Part shown: piece by piece, positions 23,419 through 31,037 of the stretch
Position numbering within the stretch: the first letter of the stretch is position 1
Layout of the letters: each line of letters begins with the position of its first letter
The notes under the pieces: model-generated
Told to the model about the DNA's origin: nothing
The model's input: only the letters and a program-made list of their open reading frames with translations
Database searches by the model: none
Translations under genes and position numbers: made by a program
From: Streptomyces sp. RFCAC02
GTDB taxonomy: Bacteria; Actinomycetota; Actinomycetes; Streptomycetales; Streptomycetaceae
Direction of reading: 5' to 3'
Assembly: GCF_004193175.1 (NCBI RefSeq)
Contig: NZ_SAUH01000001.1
Coordinates: 5,179,501 to 5,243,500, forward strand
DNA length: 64,000 nucleotides

Positions 23419-23837
23419 GCCCCCACCGCCTCGCCGGTCAGGAACCAGACGGTCTTCCCGCCCCGCACCCCCGGCTCGCACCCGAACTCCCGCGCCACCG
23501 ACCGCAACAGCCACAGGCCGCGCCCCGACTCCGCATGCCAGTCCGGTTCACGGATCAGGGGCATGACCGGCGACCGGTCGCAGACCGCCACCCGCACCTG
23601 CCCACCACGCCACACCAGCCGCAACCGGCACCACGGGTCCGGCACATGCCGCGCGACGTTCCCGAGGAGTTCGGAGACCCCGAGCCGCACGACCTCGACG
23701 GCATCCGGCGACGCGTCCCAGTCCCGCAGCACGAGCGAAACGGTCCGCCGCCACGTCTCAACCCCACTCACCCGCGCAACCAACTCCCACGCGAACACCC
23801 GCTGTCCACGCTCAGCCACCTGAGCCCGACCCACCAT
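23415..23837 (-). CDS. ATP-binding protein, anti-sigma/HATPase_c_2 type
   Basis: A 140-residue GHKL-type ATP-binding protein similar to the small serine-kinase/anti-sigma-like ATPases of Streptomyces. Its N-box is VRLGVSELLGNVARHVPDP, where the usual Glu/Asn positions are kept. G boxes appear as VAVCDRSP and SGRGLWLLRSVAREFG. ATG 23837 has GGGAGGG just upstream. It heads a four-gene operon and is divergent from an XRE regulator with DUF397, the arrangement known from whiJ/abaA-type loci that influence differentiation and antibiotic production. Confidence 0.8.
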   Translation of the reverse strand: MVGRAQVAERGQRVFAWELVARVSGVETWRRTVSLVLRDWDASPDAVEVVRLGVSELLGNVARHVPDPWCRLRLVWRGGQVRVAVCDRSPVMPLIREPDWHAESGRGLWLLRSVAREFGCEPGVRGGKTVWFLTGEAVGA

Positions 23838-24047
23838 GAACCCTCCCGAACGCACGCAGACCACACCCGCGACAACGCACAACGAGTCATCGAAGAGATG
23901 CGCAGCGTCGCGGGATCACGTTGGAGGTGATGCTAGCGCGAGCCAGACCCAAGAATGGCTACTTGCCATCTGTTCGCCCGGATGAGGGACCGGGTGGCCA
24001 CGCTCGGGTAGCCTCAAGGCTCCGGACTGTCACGTGAGGGGATGGCA

Positions 24048-24917
24048 ATGGCTGTCGTGTCCAGCAGTGGACCTCTTGCTGCCCGACGCAAGCTCGGTGG
24101 CGCGCTGCGGAAGCTGCGCGATGCCCATGCGATGACGGCCGAGGAGGTCGGCGGGCATCTGGACTGCCACCTGTCCAAGATCAGCCGCATAGAGCTGGGC
24201 AAGCGAGCCTGCTCGAAGCGGGACTTCGAAGCCTTGATGGACCTTTTCGGCGTGGCGCCGGAACAACGCAGCGAACTGCACGAGCTGATGATCAGGGGAC
24301 GCCAGCGCGTGGCGCCGTGGTGGCACGCCCACGGAGACGTGGTCTCGGTGAGCTACGGCGAGTTCATGACTTACGAGGCCGAAGCCGTAACGAGTCTTGA
24401 GTACCAACCGCTCTTCATCCCCGGCCTGCTGCAAACCGAGTCGTACGCGCGGGCCGTCACGGCTACTGGCTTCGCGGCGCTGGGGCCTGACCAGGTTGAC
24501 AGCTTGGTCGAGGTCAGAATGACTCGGCAGGAGAGACTCCGAGAAGCGACTCCTTTGGAACTCGGCGTGCTTGTCAATGAGGCTGCACTCCGGATGCAGG
24601 TCGGAGGAGTGGCGACGATGCGGGGCCAACTTCGTGCACTGAAGGATGCGTGTGCTCTGCCGCACGTCGAGTTCCGGGTCATCCCCTTCAGCGCGGGCGA
24701 AACCGGCGCCGCCTGCGGTGCGTTCATCCTGTTCGGCATGGGGGACGGAACGGATTCGGACGTGGCATTCATGGAAACGGCCGGGGGTAACCGTTTCCGC
24801 GACGATGCTCTAACGGTTCGCCGGTTGAATCGTCTTCACCGTAATCTGCGGAGTGCTGCACTGACGCAAGAAGAAAGCCTTGAGCGGATCGAGCAAGTCG
24901 AGAAAGAGATGATCTGA
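24048..24917 (+). CDS. WhiJ-like XRE regulator with DUF5753 domain
   Basis: A 289-residue protein. The N-terminal XRE helix-turn-helix runs LGGALRKLRDAHAMTAEEVG to LSKISRIELGKRACSKRDFE (residues 16-60). The rest is the DUF5753/Scr1-type sensor region with the hallmark YQPLFIPGLLQTESYARAV and VNEAALRMQVGG. ATG 24048 is chosen because GAGGGGA is then 6-9 bases upstream; ATG 24042 abuts it. The DUF397 gene follows without a gap. Proteins of this type act with DUF397 partners in Streptomyces developmental control and have been likened to antitoxins. Confidence 0.9.
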   Translation: MAVVSSSGPLAARRKLGGALRKLRDAHAMTAEEVGGHLDCHLSKISRIELGKRACSKRDFEALMDLFGVAPEQRSELHELMIRGRQRVAPWWHAHGDVVSVSYGEFMTYEAEAVTSLEYQPLFIPGLLQTESYARAVTATGFAALGPDQVDSLVEVRMTRQERLREATPLELGVLVNEAALRMQVGGVATMRGQLRALKDACALPHVEFRVIPFSAGETGAACGAFILFGMGDGTDSDVAFMETAGGNRFRDDALTVRRLNRLHRNLRSAALTQEESLERIEQVEKEMI

Positions 24918-25157
24918 ATGCCCGAACGGACCGACATGCACGCAGCCGATCTGCGGGGTATCGCCTGGCGCACGAGTTCTTTCACGGCGAACGACAGCAA
25001 CTGTGTCGAGGTCGGTATGGGTGGGAGTGCGCCGGTGATCGGGGTACGCGATACCAAGGACCGGCGGGCTGCTCCCGCTTACGTCTCATGCGCTGCGTGG
25101 CGTTCGTTCATCAGCGCGGCCAAGGGCGGCGCGTTCGACGTCCCGGCCGCAGGCTGA
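24918..25157 (+). CDS. DUF397 small acidic protein
   Basis: A 79-residue DUF397 protein, a family confined to actinobacteria and usually paired with WhiJ-like regulators. It has the canonical IAWRTSSFTANDSNCVEVGM opening, then GVRDTKDRRAAPAYVSCAAW and a terminal F...A..G.FD. The start codon directly follows the stop of the regulator, so the two are coupled. It probably modulates that regulator by protein contact. The 3-prime end is about 70 bases before the CRISPR leader. Confidence 0.93.
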   Translation: MPERTDMHAADLRGIAWRTSSFTANDSNCVEVGMGGSAPVIGVRDTKDRRAAPAYVSCAAWRSFISAAKGGAFDVPAAG

Positions 25158-25228
25158 ACGTGACCCAATGAGTGCGGGTCTACACGGGCGTTCTCGCACC
25201 CGGAGGGACATCAGGACCCCTTTGCTAC

Positions 25229-25296
25229 GAATGCCGGACTCGGCGAAGTTCATGTTTTCCGGCCTCTCCGCCGCCTAAAACCCCAGGTCGGCGAGT
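25229..25296 (+). other. CRISPR leader of array 1 (68 bp, identical copy at 26791)
   Basis: The 68 bases directly before the first repeat of array 1 are identical to 26791-26858 before array 2. They contain an AT-rich core (CATGTTTTCC) and CCTAAAACCCC close to the repeats. Position at the non-degenerate end and conservation next to both arrays mark them as the leader, the site of promoter activity and new spacer entry. Confidence 0.8.
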
Positions 25297-25874
25297 GTGC
25301 TCCCCGCACGCGCGGGGATGGTCCCCTCAGCCCGCAGGATGCGGCGGCGCTCCAGGGGTGCTCCCCGCACGCGCGGGGATGGTCCCAACTCGTCGACGGC
25401 GCTCGTCAGACGCGGGTCGTGCTCCCCGCACGCGCGGGGATGGTCCCCGGGACTTGAGGTAGCCGATGCCGGAGTCCTTGTGCTCCCCGCACGCGCGGGG
25501 ATGGTCCCGGGTGACGCTCACTGGCGTCGAGCCTCTGCTCGTGCTCCCCGCACGCGCGGGGATGGTCCCCAGGCGCTCGTCTTCCTCCTTCAACTCCGGG
25601 GGTGCTCCCCGCACGCGCGGGGATGGTCCCGCCGTCGCCGCGAGATCGCTGAACTGCGGCACGTGCTCCCCGCACGCGCGGGGATGGTCCTCAGGCACCT
25701 ACGGGAGGGGGGTCCCTCTCCCGGTGCTCCCCGCACGCGCGGGGATGGTCCCACCCATAAGTCCGCGGTCCACCTGGAGATGCGGTGCTCCCCGCACGCG
25801 CGGGGATGGTCCCGACACCCGGCTCGTGCAGGGCGCTGCGGGAACGTGCTCCCCGCATGCGCGGGGATGGTCGA
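25297..25874 (+). CRISPR. CRISPR array 1, type I-E-like, 10 repeats and 9 spacers
   Basis: Ten 29-nt repeats, each starting GTGCTCCCCGCACGCG and ending GGGGATGGTCCC, with repeat starts at exactly 61-base intervals (25297, 25358, ... 25846) and nine 32-nt spacers. The hairpin-forming CCCCGC...GCGGGG core and 29/32 geometry are those of type I-E systems. The seventh repeat has a final T instead of C. The tenth is degenerate (CATGCG in the core, GA at the end), which fixes the distal end and so the leader on the left. All spacers differ from each other. No cas gene lies in the window. Confidence 0.97.
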
Positions 25875-25976
25875 TTCGTGTCACCGGATGAGGTGTGCGA
25901 TCCGCGCTGCGGCCGAACGATGAGTGCGGCCCGGGGTACCCGAGTAATGAATGTCCCCCCAAGAGATGAGGGAAGC

Positions 25977-26774
25977 GTGCAGTTGGAGCCCGCGCCAGAG
26001 CTGTGGCCCCTGATGCGTGCCCACACCGGGGAGGTGACGGAGGTAAGGCATCTGCGGGAAGCCGAACGTTCTCATTTCACCGGGTTGGTGAAGGGCGAGG
26101 CCGGGCAGTTCTTCGTCAAGGGCATGTGGAATCGCCCGGGAGGCAGAAGGGACTCGATCATTCGAGAACGGCTGATCAATCGGTATGTTCAGCCGGTCTC
26201 GCCCGTGTTGCGCTGGGCGGTGGAAGACAGAGACTGGATCCTCCTCGGGTTTGAGCTGGTTGACGGCCGGCACGCTGATTTCGATCCGGGATCACCCGAT
26301 CTGCCGCTGGTCGCGGATGCGCTGAACCGCATCAGTGCGCTGGCGTGTCCACCGGTCGCCCAAGAATGGCGTGAAAACAGGTGGAACCGGTTCGTCGGAG
26401 ATGACGAGGCCCGGATGTTCCGGGGCGACGCACTTCTTCATGCGGATATCCACCCGCGCAACGTACTTATCAGGGACGACCGAGCCTGGGTCGTGGACTG
26501 GTCGTGGCCCACACGCGGCGCGGGGTTCATCGACCCGTCCATGCTCGCCGTGCAGCTCGTCTCCGCCGGCCATACCGCCGAGGAGGCCGATTCCTGGCTG
26601 ACTGGGAACGCAGCATGGGACAGCGCAGACCGCAGGGCCGTCGACGCCTTCGCGCGTGCCATGGTCCGCATGTGGCGCGAGATGGCCGAACGGCGTGGAG
26701 ACGAATCCTGGTTGCGAGCCATGGTGGCCGCTGCCGAAGCCTGGGCGGATCACCGGGGTGTGGCCACAAACTGA
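25977..26774 (+). CDS. aminoglycoside phosphotransferase-like kinase between CRISPR arrays
   Basis: A 265-residue kinase-fold protein. The catalytic loop is LLHADIHPRNVLIRDDR, with the D...N pair, and the metal-binding segment is AWVVDWSWPTRGAGFIDPSM (DW instead of DFG-like DF). N-lobe elements include GLVKGEAGQFFVKGM with its Lys. Close relatives in Streptomyces are annotated as aminoglycoside phosphotransferases or hypothetical kinases; the substrate is unknown. GTG 25977 has GAGGGA upstream; ATG 25947 is an alternative that lacks a ribosome site. The gene lies 102 bases after array 1 and ends 16 bases before the leader of array 2, with GC lower than neighbouring housekeeping genes. Confidence 0.75.
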   Translation: MQLEPAPELWPLMRAHTGEVTEVRHLREAERSHFTGLVKGEAGQFFVKGMWNRPGGRRDSIIRERLINRYVQPVSPVLRWAVEDRDWILLGFELVDGRHADFDPGSPDLPLVADALNRISALACPPVAQEWRENRWNRFVGDDEARMFRGDALLHADIHPRNVLIRDDRAWVVDWSWPTRGAGFIDPSMLAVQLVSAGHTAEEADSWLTGNAAWDSADRRAVDAFARAMVRMWREMAERRGDESWLRAMVAAAEAWADHRGVATN

Positions 26775-26790
26775 TCACCCCATACGCCAA

Positions 26791-26858
26791 GAATGCCGGA
26801 CTCGGCGAAGTTCATGTTTTCCGGCCTCTCCGCCGCCTAAAACCCCAGGTCGGCGAGT
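26791..26858 (+). other. CRISPR leader of array 2 (duplicate of 25229-25296)
   Basis: Identical over 68 bases to the leader of array 1, and the identity continues through the first repeat (97 bases in all). Upstream of the copies the sequences diverge at once. The copy begins 16 bases after the kinase stop codon. Confidence 0.8.
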
Positions 26859-27253
26859 GTGCTCCCCGCACGCGCGGGGATGGTCCCCGGACGTGCCGAC
26901 GTGCGTGGGGGCGCCCGCCGTGCTCCCCGCACGCGCGGGGATGGTCCCGACAGCGACGGCGCCGGGTCTGACCACCCGACGTGCTCCCCGCACGCGCGGG
27001 GATGGTCCCGATCTGGCCCCGTCGGCTGACGAAGCACTGGAGTGCTCCCCGCACGCGCGGGGATGGTCCCTGCTCCTCCTGGCCCAGGAACAGGCGGCCG
27101 ATGTGCTCCCCGCACGCGCGGGGATGGTCCCTGCGCGATCTGCACGGCGCGTTCCGGCTGTGAGTGCTCCCCGCACGCGCGGGGATGGTCCCGCGCCGCG
27201 GTACTCCCGCTCGTGCGCGTCCTTGTGCTCCCCGCACGCGCGGGGATGGGTCT
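26859..27253 (+). CRISPR. CRISPR array 2, type I-E-like, 7 repeats and 6 spacers
   Basis: Seven copies of the same 29-nt repeat as array 1, starting at 26859, 26920, 26981, 27042, 27103, 27164 and 27225, with six 32-nt spacers. The last repeat is degenerate after base 25 (GTCT replaces TCCC), marking the distal end on the right. None of the six spacers repeats one of array 1, so the duplication that created two leaders did not carry shared spacers, or they have since been replaced. Confidence 0.97.
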
Positions 27254-27450
27254 GACCCACGTTCTCTGTCGGTGTTTCCTGCTGTTCTGGCCGTCGGTGT
27301 ACGGGAAGTGGGCGGTTTTTGCGTTTGTTTGGCCGGTCGTGGCGGGTTGGGGGTGAGGGCGGGGTAGGTCTCCCCGCCGGCCGGGATGGGTTCGGCCGTG
27401 CGTGCGCGCCGTAGCGCGTGATCGGGACCAGTGAAGAGGAGCCTCGCTCG

Positions 27451-28464
27451 ATGACCCCCACGCCACTGTTACGCCGCCCGGCCGCTCTGTTCCGGGGCGC
27501 GGCCGTCGTCCTGGCCGCCGTTCTCGCCGTGCTGACCGTTCAGGCCGTCCCGGCGGCGGCCGAGGAGATCTGCGGGCAGCAGGTCGGTGGCGAAATCCTG
27601 GTGAAGTACGACCAGATGGGGCGCCAGACCTCCCCACTGGGCTGTCCGACGTCCGGCGAGCTTGTCACCCCGGACGGGCGGGGTCGCTACAACACGTTCG
27701 AGCACGGCTCGATCTACTGGACCCCCACGACCGGCGCGCATCCCGTCTGGGGCGCCATCCTCGACAAGTGGGGTTCCCTCGGCTGGGAACAAGGGGACCT
27801 CGGGTACCCCGTCGATGACGAGCTGACCAACCCGGACGGGCTCGGGAAGCGGCAGGAGTTCGAGGGCGGCACCGTCTACTGGCACCCGACCCTCTCCAAC
27901 GGCGCCCACCCCGTCTGGGGCGAGATCGGCCGGCTGTGGGGCGAGTACGGCTGGGAGAGCGGCCCGTTCGGCTACCCCACCTCCGACGAAGGCTGGGACG
28001 AGGACTACAAGTCGATCTACCAGACCTTCTCCTCGAACAACTCGACCCTCTTCTGGAGCGCAGGAAACGGCGTCGAGGGATGCACCGGTGAGTGCGTGGG
28101 CTACTCCGGCACCGCGGGGACCGACTGGTTCACGGAGACCCGGGTCGAGATTCCCGTCGGGTCGGGCGACGTCGTCGTCCGCGCCTACCCCACGGAAAGC
28201 GGATTCATCAACGGTCGCACCGACTTCGTGGGCGCCTGGAACCAGATCTGGTCCATGGCGCCCTACCCGAACGGCGTGAGCGAGACGGAACACCGGTCCA
28301 TGTACGAACAGTTCGCCTGCCACGCTGCCTTCTCCGACCAGATCTTCCCGGGGGAGTGGAACACCCAGGACAGCTGGGACCTGGAGTCGTGGCGCGCCGA
28401 CATCGGGATGGAGGACGCACTCGACCCGATCCTCTTCCTGGGCCACTGGTGCAACTGGGATTGA
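27451..28464 (+). CDS. secreted LGFP-repeat protein with DUF2599 domain
   Basis: 337 residues with a Sec signal peptide (LFRGAAVVLAAVLAVLTVQA, cleavage near AAAEE). Mature residues form three LGFP repeats, recognisable by LGCPTSGE, LGYPVDDE and FGYPTSDE with W..GG..YW...GAHPVWG spacers. LGFP repeats are thought to attach proteins to the actinobacterial cell wall. The C-terminal about 110 residues (VVVRAYPTESGFINGR, MYEQFACHAAF, WDLESWRADIG) match DUF2599. GAGGAG lies about 10 bases before ATG 27451. Several Cys suggest disulfides. The gene ends at a strong bidirectional terminator facing treY. Confidence 0.85.
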   Translation: MTPTPLLRRPAALFRGAAVVLAAVLAVLTVQAVPAAAEEICGQQVGGEILVKYDQMGRQTSPLGCPTSGELVTPDGRGRYNTFEHGSIYWTPTTGAHPVWGAILDKWGSLGWEQGDLGYPVDDELTNPDGLGKRQEFEGGTVYWHPTLSNGAHPVWGEIGRLWGEYGWESGPFGYPTSDEGWDEDYKSIYQTFSSNNSTLFWSAGNGVEGCTGECVGYSGTAGTDWFTETRVEIPVGSGDVVVRAYPTESGFINGRTDFVGAWNQIWSMAPYPNGVSETEHRSMYEQFACHAAFSDQIFPGEWNTQDSWDLESWRADIGMEDALDPILFLGHWCNWD

Positions 28465-28471
28465 CGGAGAT

Positions 28472-28508
28472 CGGGTGCCCTCCGTCCGGGCTGCGGGGAG
28501 GGCACCCG
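28472..28508. terminator. bidirectional terminator between LGFP gene and treY
   Basis: Perfect 12-bp inverted repeat CGGGTGCCCTCC (28472-28483) and GGAGGGCACCCG (28497-28508) with a 13-base loop, in the 50-base gap between convergent genes. Confidence 0.8.
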
Positions 28509-28514
28509 GTGCGG

Positions 28515-30923
28515 TCAGGGCATGCGTACCAGGAGTGCCACCGGGGTTGTTGCGAATAGGGCTGTCAGTGGTGTCGTGCCCGACCAGTTTTGGCTGGTCA
28601 GGGTGTCGTGCCATGTGCCCGGTGGGAGTTGCAGGTGAGTGGTGGTCCAGCCGCCGTTTTCCGCCAGGGTGCCGGGGAGGCGTGTCACGGCCGTCAGTAC
28701 CCGGTCCGCGCGCGTGAAGGCCAGGCAGTGGTCTGCTCCCTCGCCCTCCGCCTCCAGCGGGTGGTAGTCCCCTTCGGGGCCGAACCACTCCGGGTGGTCG
28801 CGGCGCAGCCGTAGTGCCGTCGCCGTCAACCGCAGTTTCTCGTCCGCCAGGTCGGCCGGTGTGCCCGCCTCGCCGTCCAGGGCGGCGAGGCGTGCCACCG
28901 GCAGGTCGGGGACCCTTCGGTTGTCCGGGTCCACCAGGGCCGTGTACAGCGTCTCGCTGCCCCGGTACACGTCCGGTACGCCCGGCATCGTCAGGTGCAG
29001 CAGCGCCGCGCCCAGCACGTTCGCCCGGACGAGGGGCGCGACGTCCCGCACGAACGCGGCGAGTTCGCCGCCCGCCGCGCCGCCGGGGCCTGCCGCGAGG
29101 AACCGGCGTGCCGCGCTCTCGTACGCCTCGTCCGGCTCCGTCCACGTCGTGTGCAGGGCCGCCTCGCGCATCGTCTTCACGACGGTGTCCCCGAGCCGTT
29201 CCCCCTCCGCCCCGCCGCCCAGCGCGTACGCCGTCTGCCACACCGTCCACGCCAGGTGCGGATCCGGGGCGCGTACCCCGGTGGCCGATGCCGTCTCCTC
29301 CGTCAGGCGTGTGACGAGCGCCGCCCACGCGTCCGGCACCTCCGAGAGCGCCGCCAGGGCCGCCCGCACGTCGCCGCTGCGCTTCGTGTCGTGCGTCGAC
29401 AGCACGGTGCCCGTCAGCGGCCAGTCCCGCTGCATGCGCGCGCAGAACGCGTGGAACGCGGCCGGCGGCAGCGACGGTGTGCCCGGCTCGCCGCCCACCT
29501 CGGCCGCCGACAGCAGCGGCGCGTACCGGTAACCCGCCGTGTCCTCCACCGACTTGGCCCGCAGCGCCGACGCGAGCTGCGCGAACCGCACCCGCACCTC
29601 GTCCCCCGCCCGCCCGAACCCGCCGAGCACCAGGTCCCGCACGGTGTCCACCGCCGCCGCCTCGCCCGGCACGGGGAACGCGGCCCGCGCCCCGTCGGCC
29701 GCCGTCGCCAGCAGCGCCGTGTCCACCGGTGACGCCGGGCCGTCCGCCGTCACGTACGGGCGGTACACCGGCAGCCCGACCAGCAGCTCCACCAGGGCCG
29801 TGCGCAGCGCCCACGGCGCGTGGTCCCGCAGCCGCAGCTCCGGCAGGGCGCGGCAGGCCGCCCCGGCAGCCCGCGCGAGGCGGTCCGTCTCGGCGGCCAG
29901 CTCGCGCGTGATCATGCGGTACGCGGCGCGCCGCACCGTCTCCGCCCATACGCCGCCCAGGTCCGGCGGCGCGCCCGTGAACGTGCGGTAGTGCTCCGTC
30001 AGCCGCTCGCACCCCGCCCCGGAGGTGAGGACGGCGTCGACGTGCCGCAGTGCGTCGTACCCGGTGGTGCCGGCGATCGGCCACGACGCGGGGAGCTGCT
30101 CGCCCGAGCCGAGGATCTTCTCCGCGACGATCCACGCGCCGCCGGTGCGCTCGTGCAGCCGCCGCAGGTACGCGCCAGGGTCGGCGAGCCCGTCGGGGTG
30201 GTCGATCCGCAGCCCGTCCACCAGCCCGTCGGCGACGAGCCGCAGCACCGTCGCGTGGGTGGCGTCGAACACCCCGGGGTCCTCGACCCGCACGGCGATG
30301 AGGTCGGAGATGGTGAAGAAGCGCCGGTAGTTCAGCTCGGTGCGGCCGAGGCGCCACCACGCGAGCCGGTAGTGCTGCGCCTCGACCAGCTCCGCGACGG
30401 GCAGGTGCTCGGTGCCGGGCCGCAGCGGGAAGCGGTGGTCCCAGTAGCGCAGCGTGCCGTCCTCGACGGTCAGGGACGCCAGCTCGTCGCCCAGGGGGCC
30501 GCCGAGGACCGGCAGCAGCACCTTCCCGCCGCCGGCCTCCCAGTCGATGTCGAACCAGTGCGCGTGCGCCGCGCCCGGGCCGTGCGCGAGGACGTCCCAC
30601 AGCGGCGCGTTCAGGTCGGCCGCGGCCGGGACCGCCATGTGGTTGGGCACGATGTCGAGGACGATGCCCAGGCCGTGCCGGCGGGCCGCGCCGGCGAGGC
30701 TCCGCAGCCCGGCCTCGCCGCCCAGCTCCTCCCGCACCCGGCGGTGGTCGGTCACGTCGTACCCGTGCTCCGAGCCGGGCACGGCCTCGAGCACGGGCGA
30801 CAGGTGCAGGTGCGTGACCCCGAGGGACGCGGCGTACGGCACGATCTCCTCGGCCGCCGCGAACGGGAACGCGGGTCCGAGCTGGACCCGGTACGTGGAC
30901 GAGGGCGTACGGCGCGTCGTCAT
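28515..30923 (-). CDS. treY: malto-oligosyltrehalose synthase
   Basis: TreY converts the reducing-end glucose of maltodextrins to an alpha,alpha-1,1 linkage; TreZ then frees trehalose. The 802-residue GH13 enzyme shows the family start TYRVQLGPAFPFAAAEEIVP, GYDVTDHRRV, LDIVPNHMAV, the nucleophile region VDGLRIDHPDGLADPGAYL, the acid/base region GGAWIVAEKIL and STHDTKRSGDVRAAL with the third acid. ATG 30923 follows AGAGG by about 7 bases. treY stands alone here, convergent with the LGFP gene and divergent from the HEPN-type gene, while treZ is near 3.3-5.0 kb; the pair usually lies much closer. Confidence 0.94.
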   Translation of the reverse strand: MTTRRTPSSTYRVQLGPAFPFAAAEEIVPYAASLGVTHLHLSPVLEAVPGSEHGYDVTDHRRVREELGGEAGLRSLAGAARRHGLGIVLDIVPNHMAVPAAADLNAPLWDVLAHGPGAAHAHWFDIDWEAGGGKVLLPVLGGPLGDELASLTVEDGTLRYWDHRFPLRPGTEHLPVAELVEAQHYRLAWWRLGRTELNYRRFFTISDLIAVRVEDPGVFDATHATVLRLVADGLVDGLRIDHPDGLADPGAYLRRLHERTGGAWIVAEKILGSGEQLPASWPIAGTTGYDALRHVDAVLTSGAGCERLTEHYRTFTGAPPDLGGVWAETVRRAAYRMITRELAAETDRLARAAGAACRALPELRLRDHAPWALRTALVELLVGLPVYRPYVTADGPASPVDTALLATAADGARAAFPVPGEAAAVDTVRDLVLGGFGRAGDEVRVRFAQLASALRAKSVEDTAGYRYAPLLSAAEVGGEPGTPSLPPAAFHAFCARMQRDWPLTGTVLSTHDTKRSGDVRAALAALSEVPDAWAALVTRLTEETASATGVRAPDPHLAWTVWQTAYALGGGAEGERLGDTVVKTMREAALHTTWTEPDEAYESAARRFLAAGPGGAAGGELAAFVRDVAPLVRANVLGAALLHLTMPGVPDVYRGSETLYTALVDPDNRRVPDLPVARLAALDGEAGTPADLADEKLRLTATALRLRRDHPEWFGPEGDYHPLEAEGEGADHCLAFTRADRVLTAVTRLPGTLAENGGWTTTHLQLPPGTWHDTLTSQNWSGTTPLTALFATTPVALLVRMP

Positions 30924-31037
30924 GCTGGACCTCTGCCCAGGGCGCCGCCCGCGCAAGCGCCCGGGGGCGACGAGCGAGCTGCGTGCCCCGTACGCGCCGC
31001 AGTAGGCTTCCTTGATCCATCAGCGGGGCGGAAGGCG

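Noticed and set aside
25229..26858. The two 68-bp identical sequences as attachment sites of a mobile element
   Set aside because: Each copy directly abuts a CRISPR repeat at the non-degenerate end and no integrase or transposase is in or near the interval, so leader duplication explains them better.
25297..27253. Open frames through both CRISPR arrays giving repeated peptides such as LPARAGMVP
   Set aside because: The periodic 61-base repeat structure produces these translations; they are not proteins.
25158..27450. cas genes for the type I-E arrays
   Set aside because: None of the genes on either side carries Cas1, Cas2, Cas3 or Cascade motifs; the machinery must lie elsewhere or be lost.
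27469..31020. A 1183-codon open frame on the minus strand across the LGFP gene and treY
   Set aside because: It is another GC-driven shadow of treY and the LGFP gene, with no family motif and no ribosome site.
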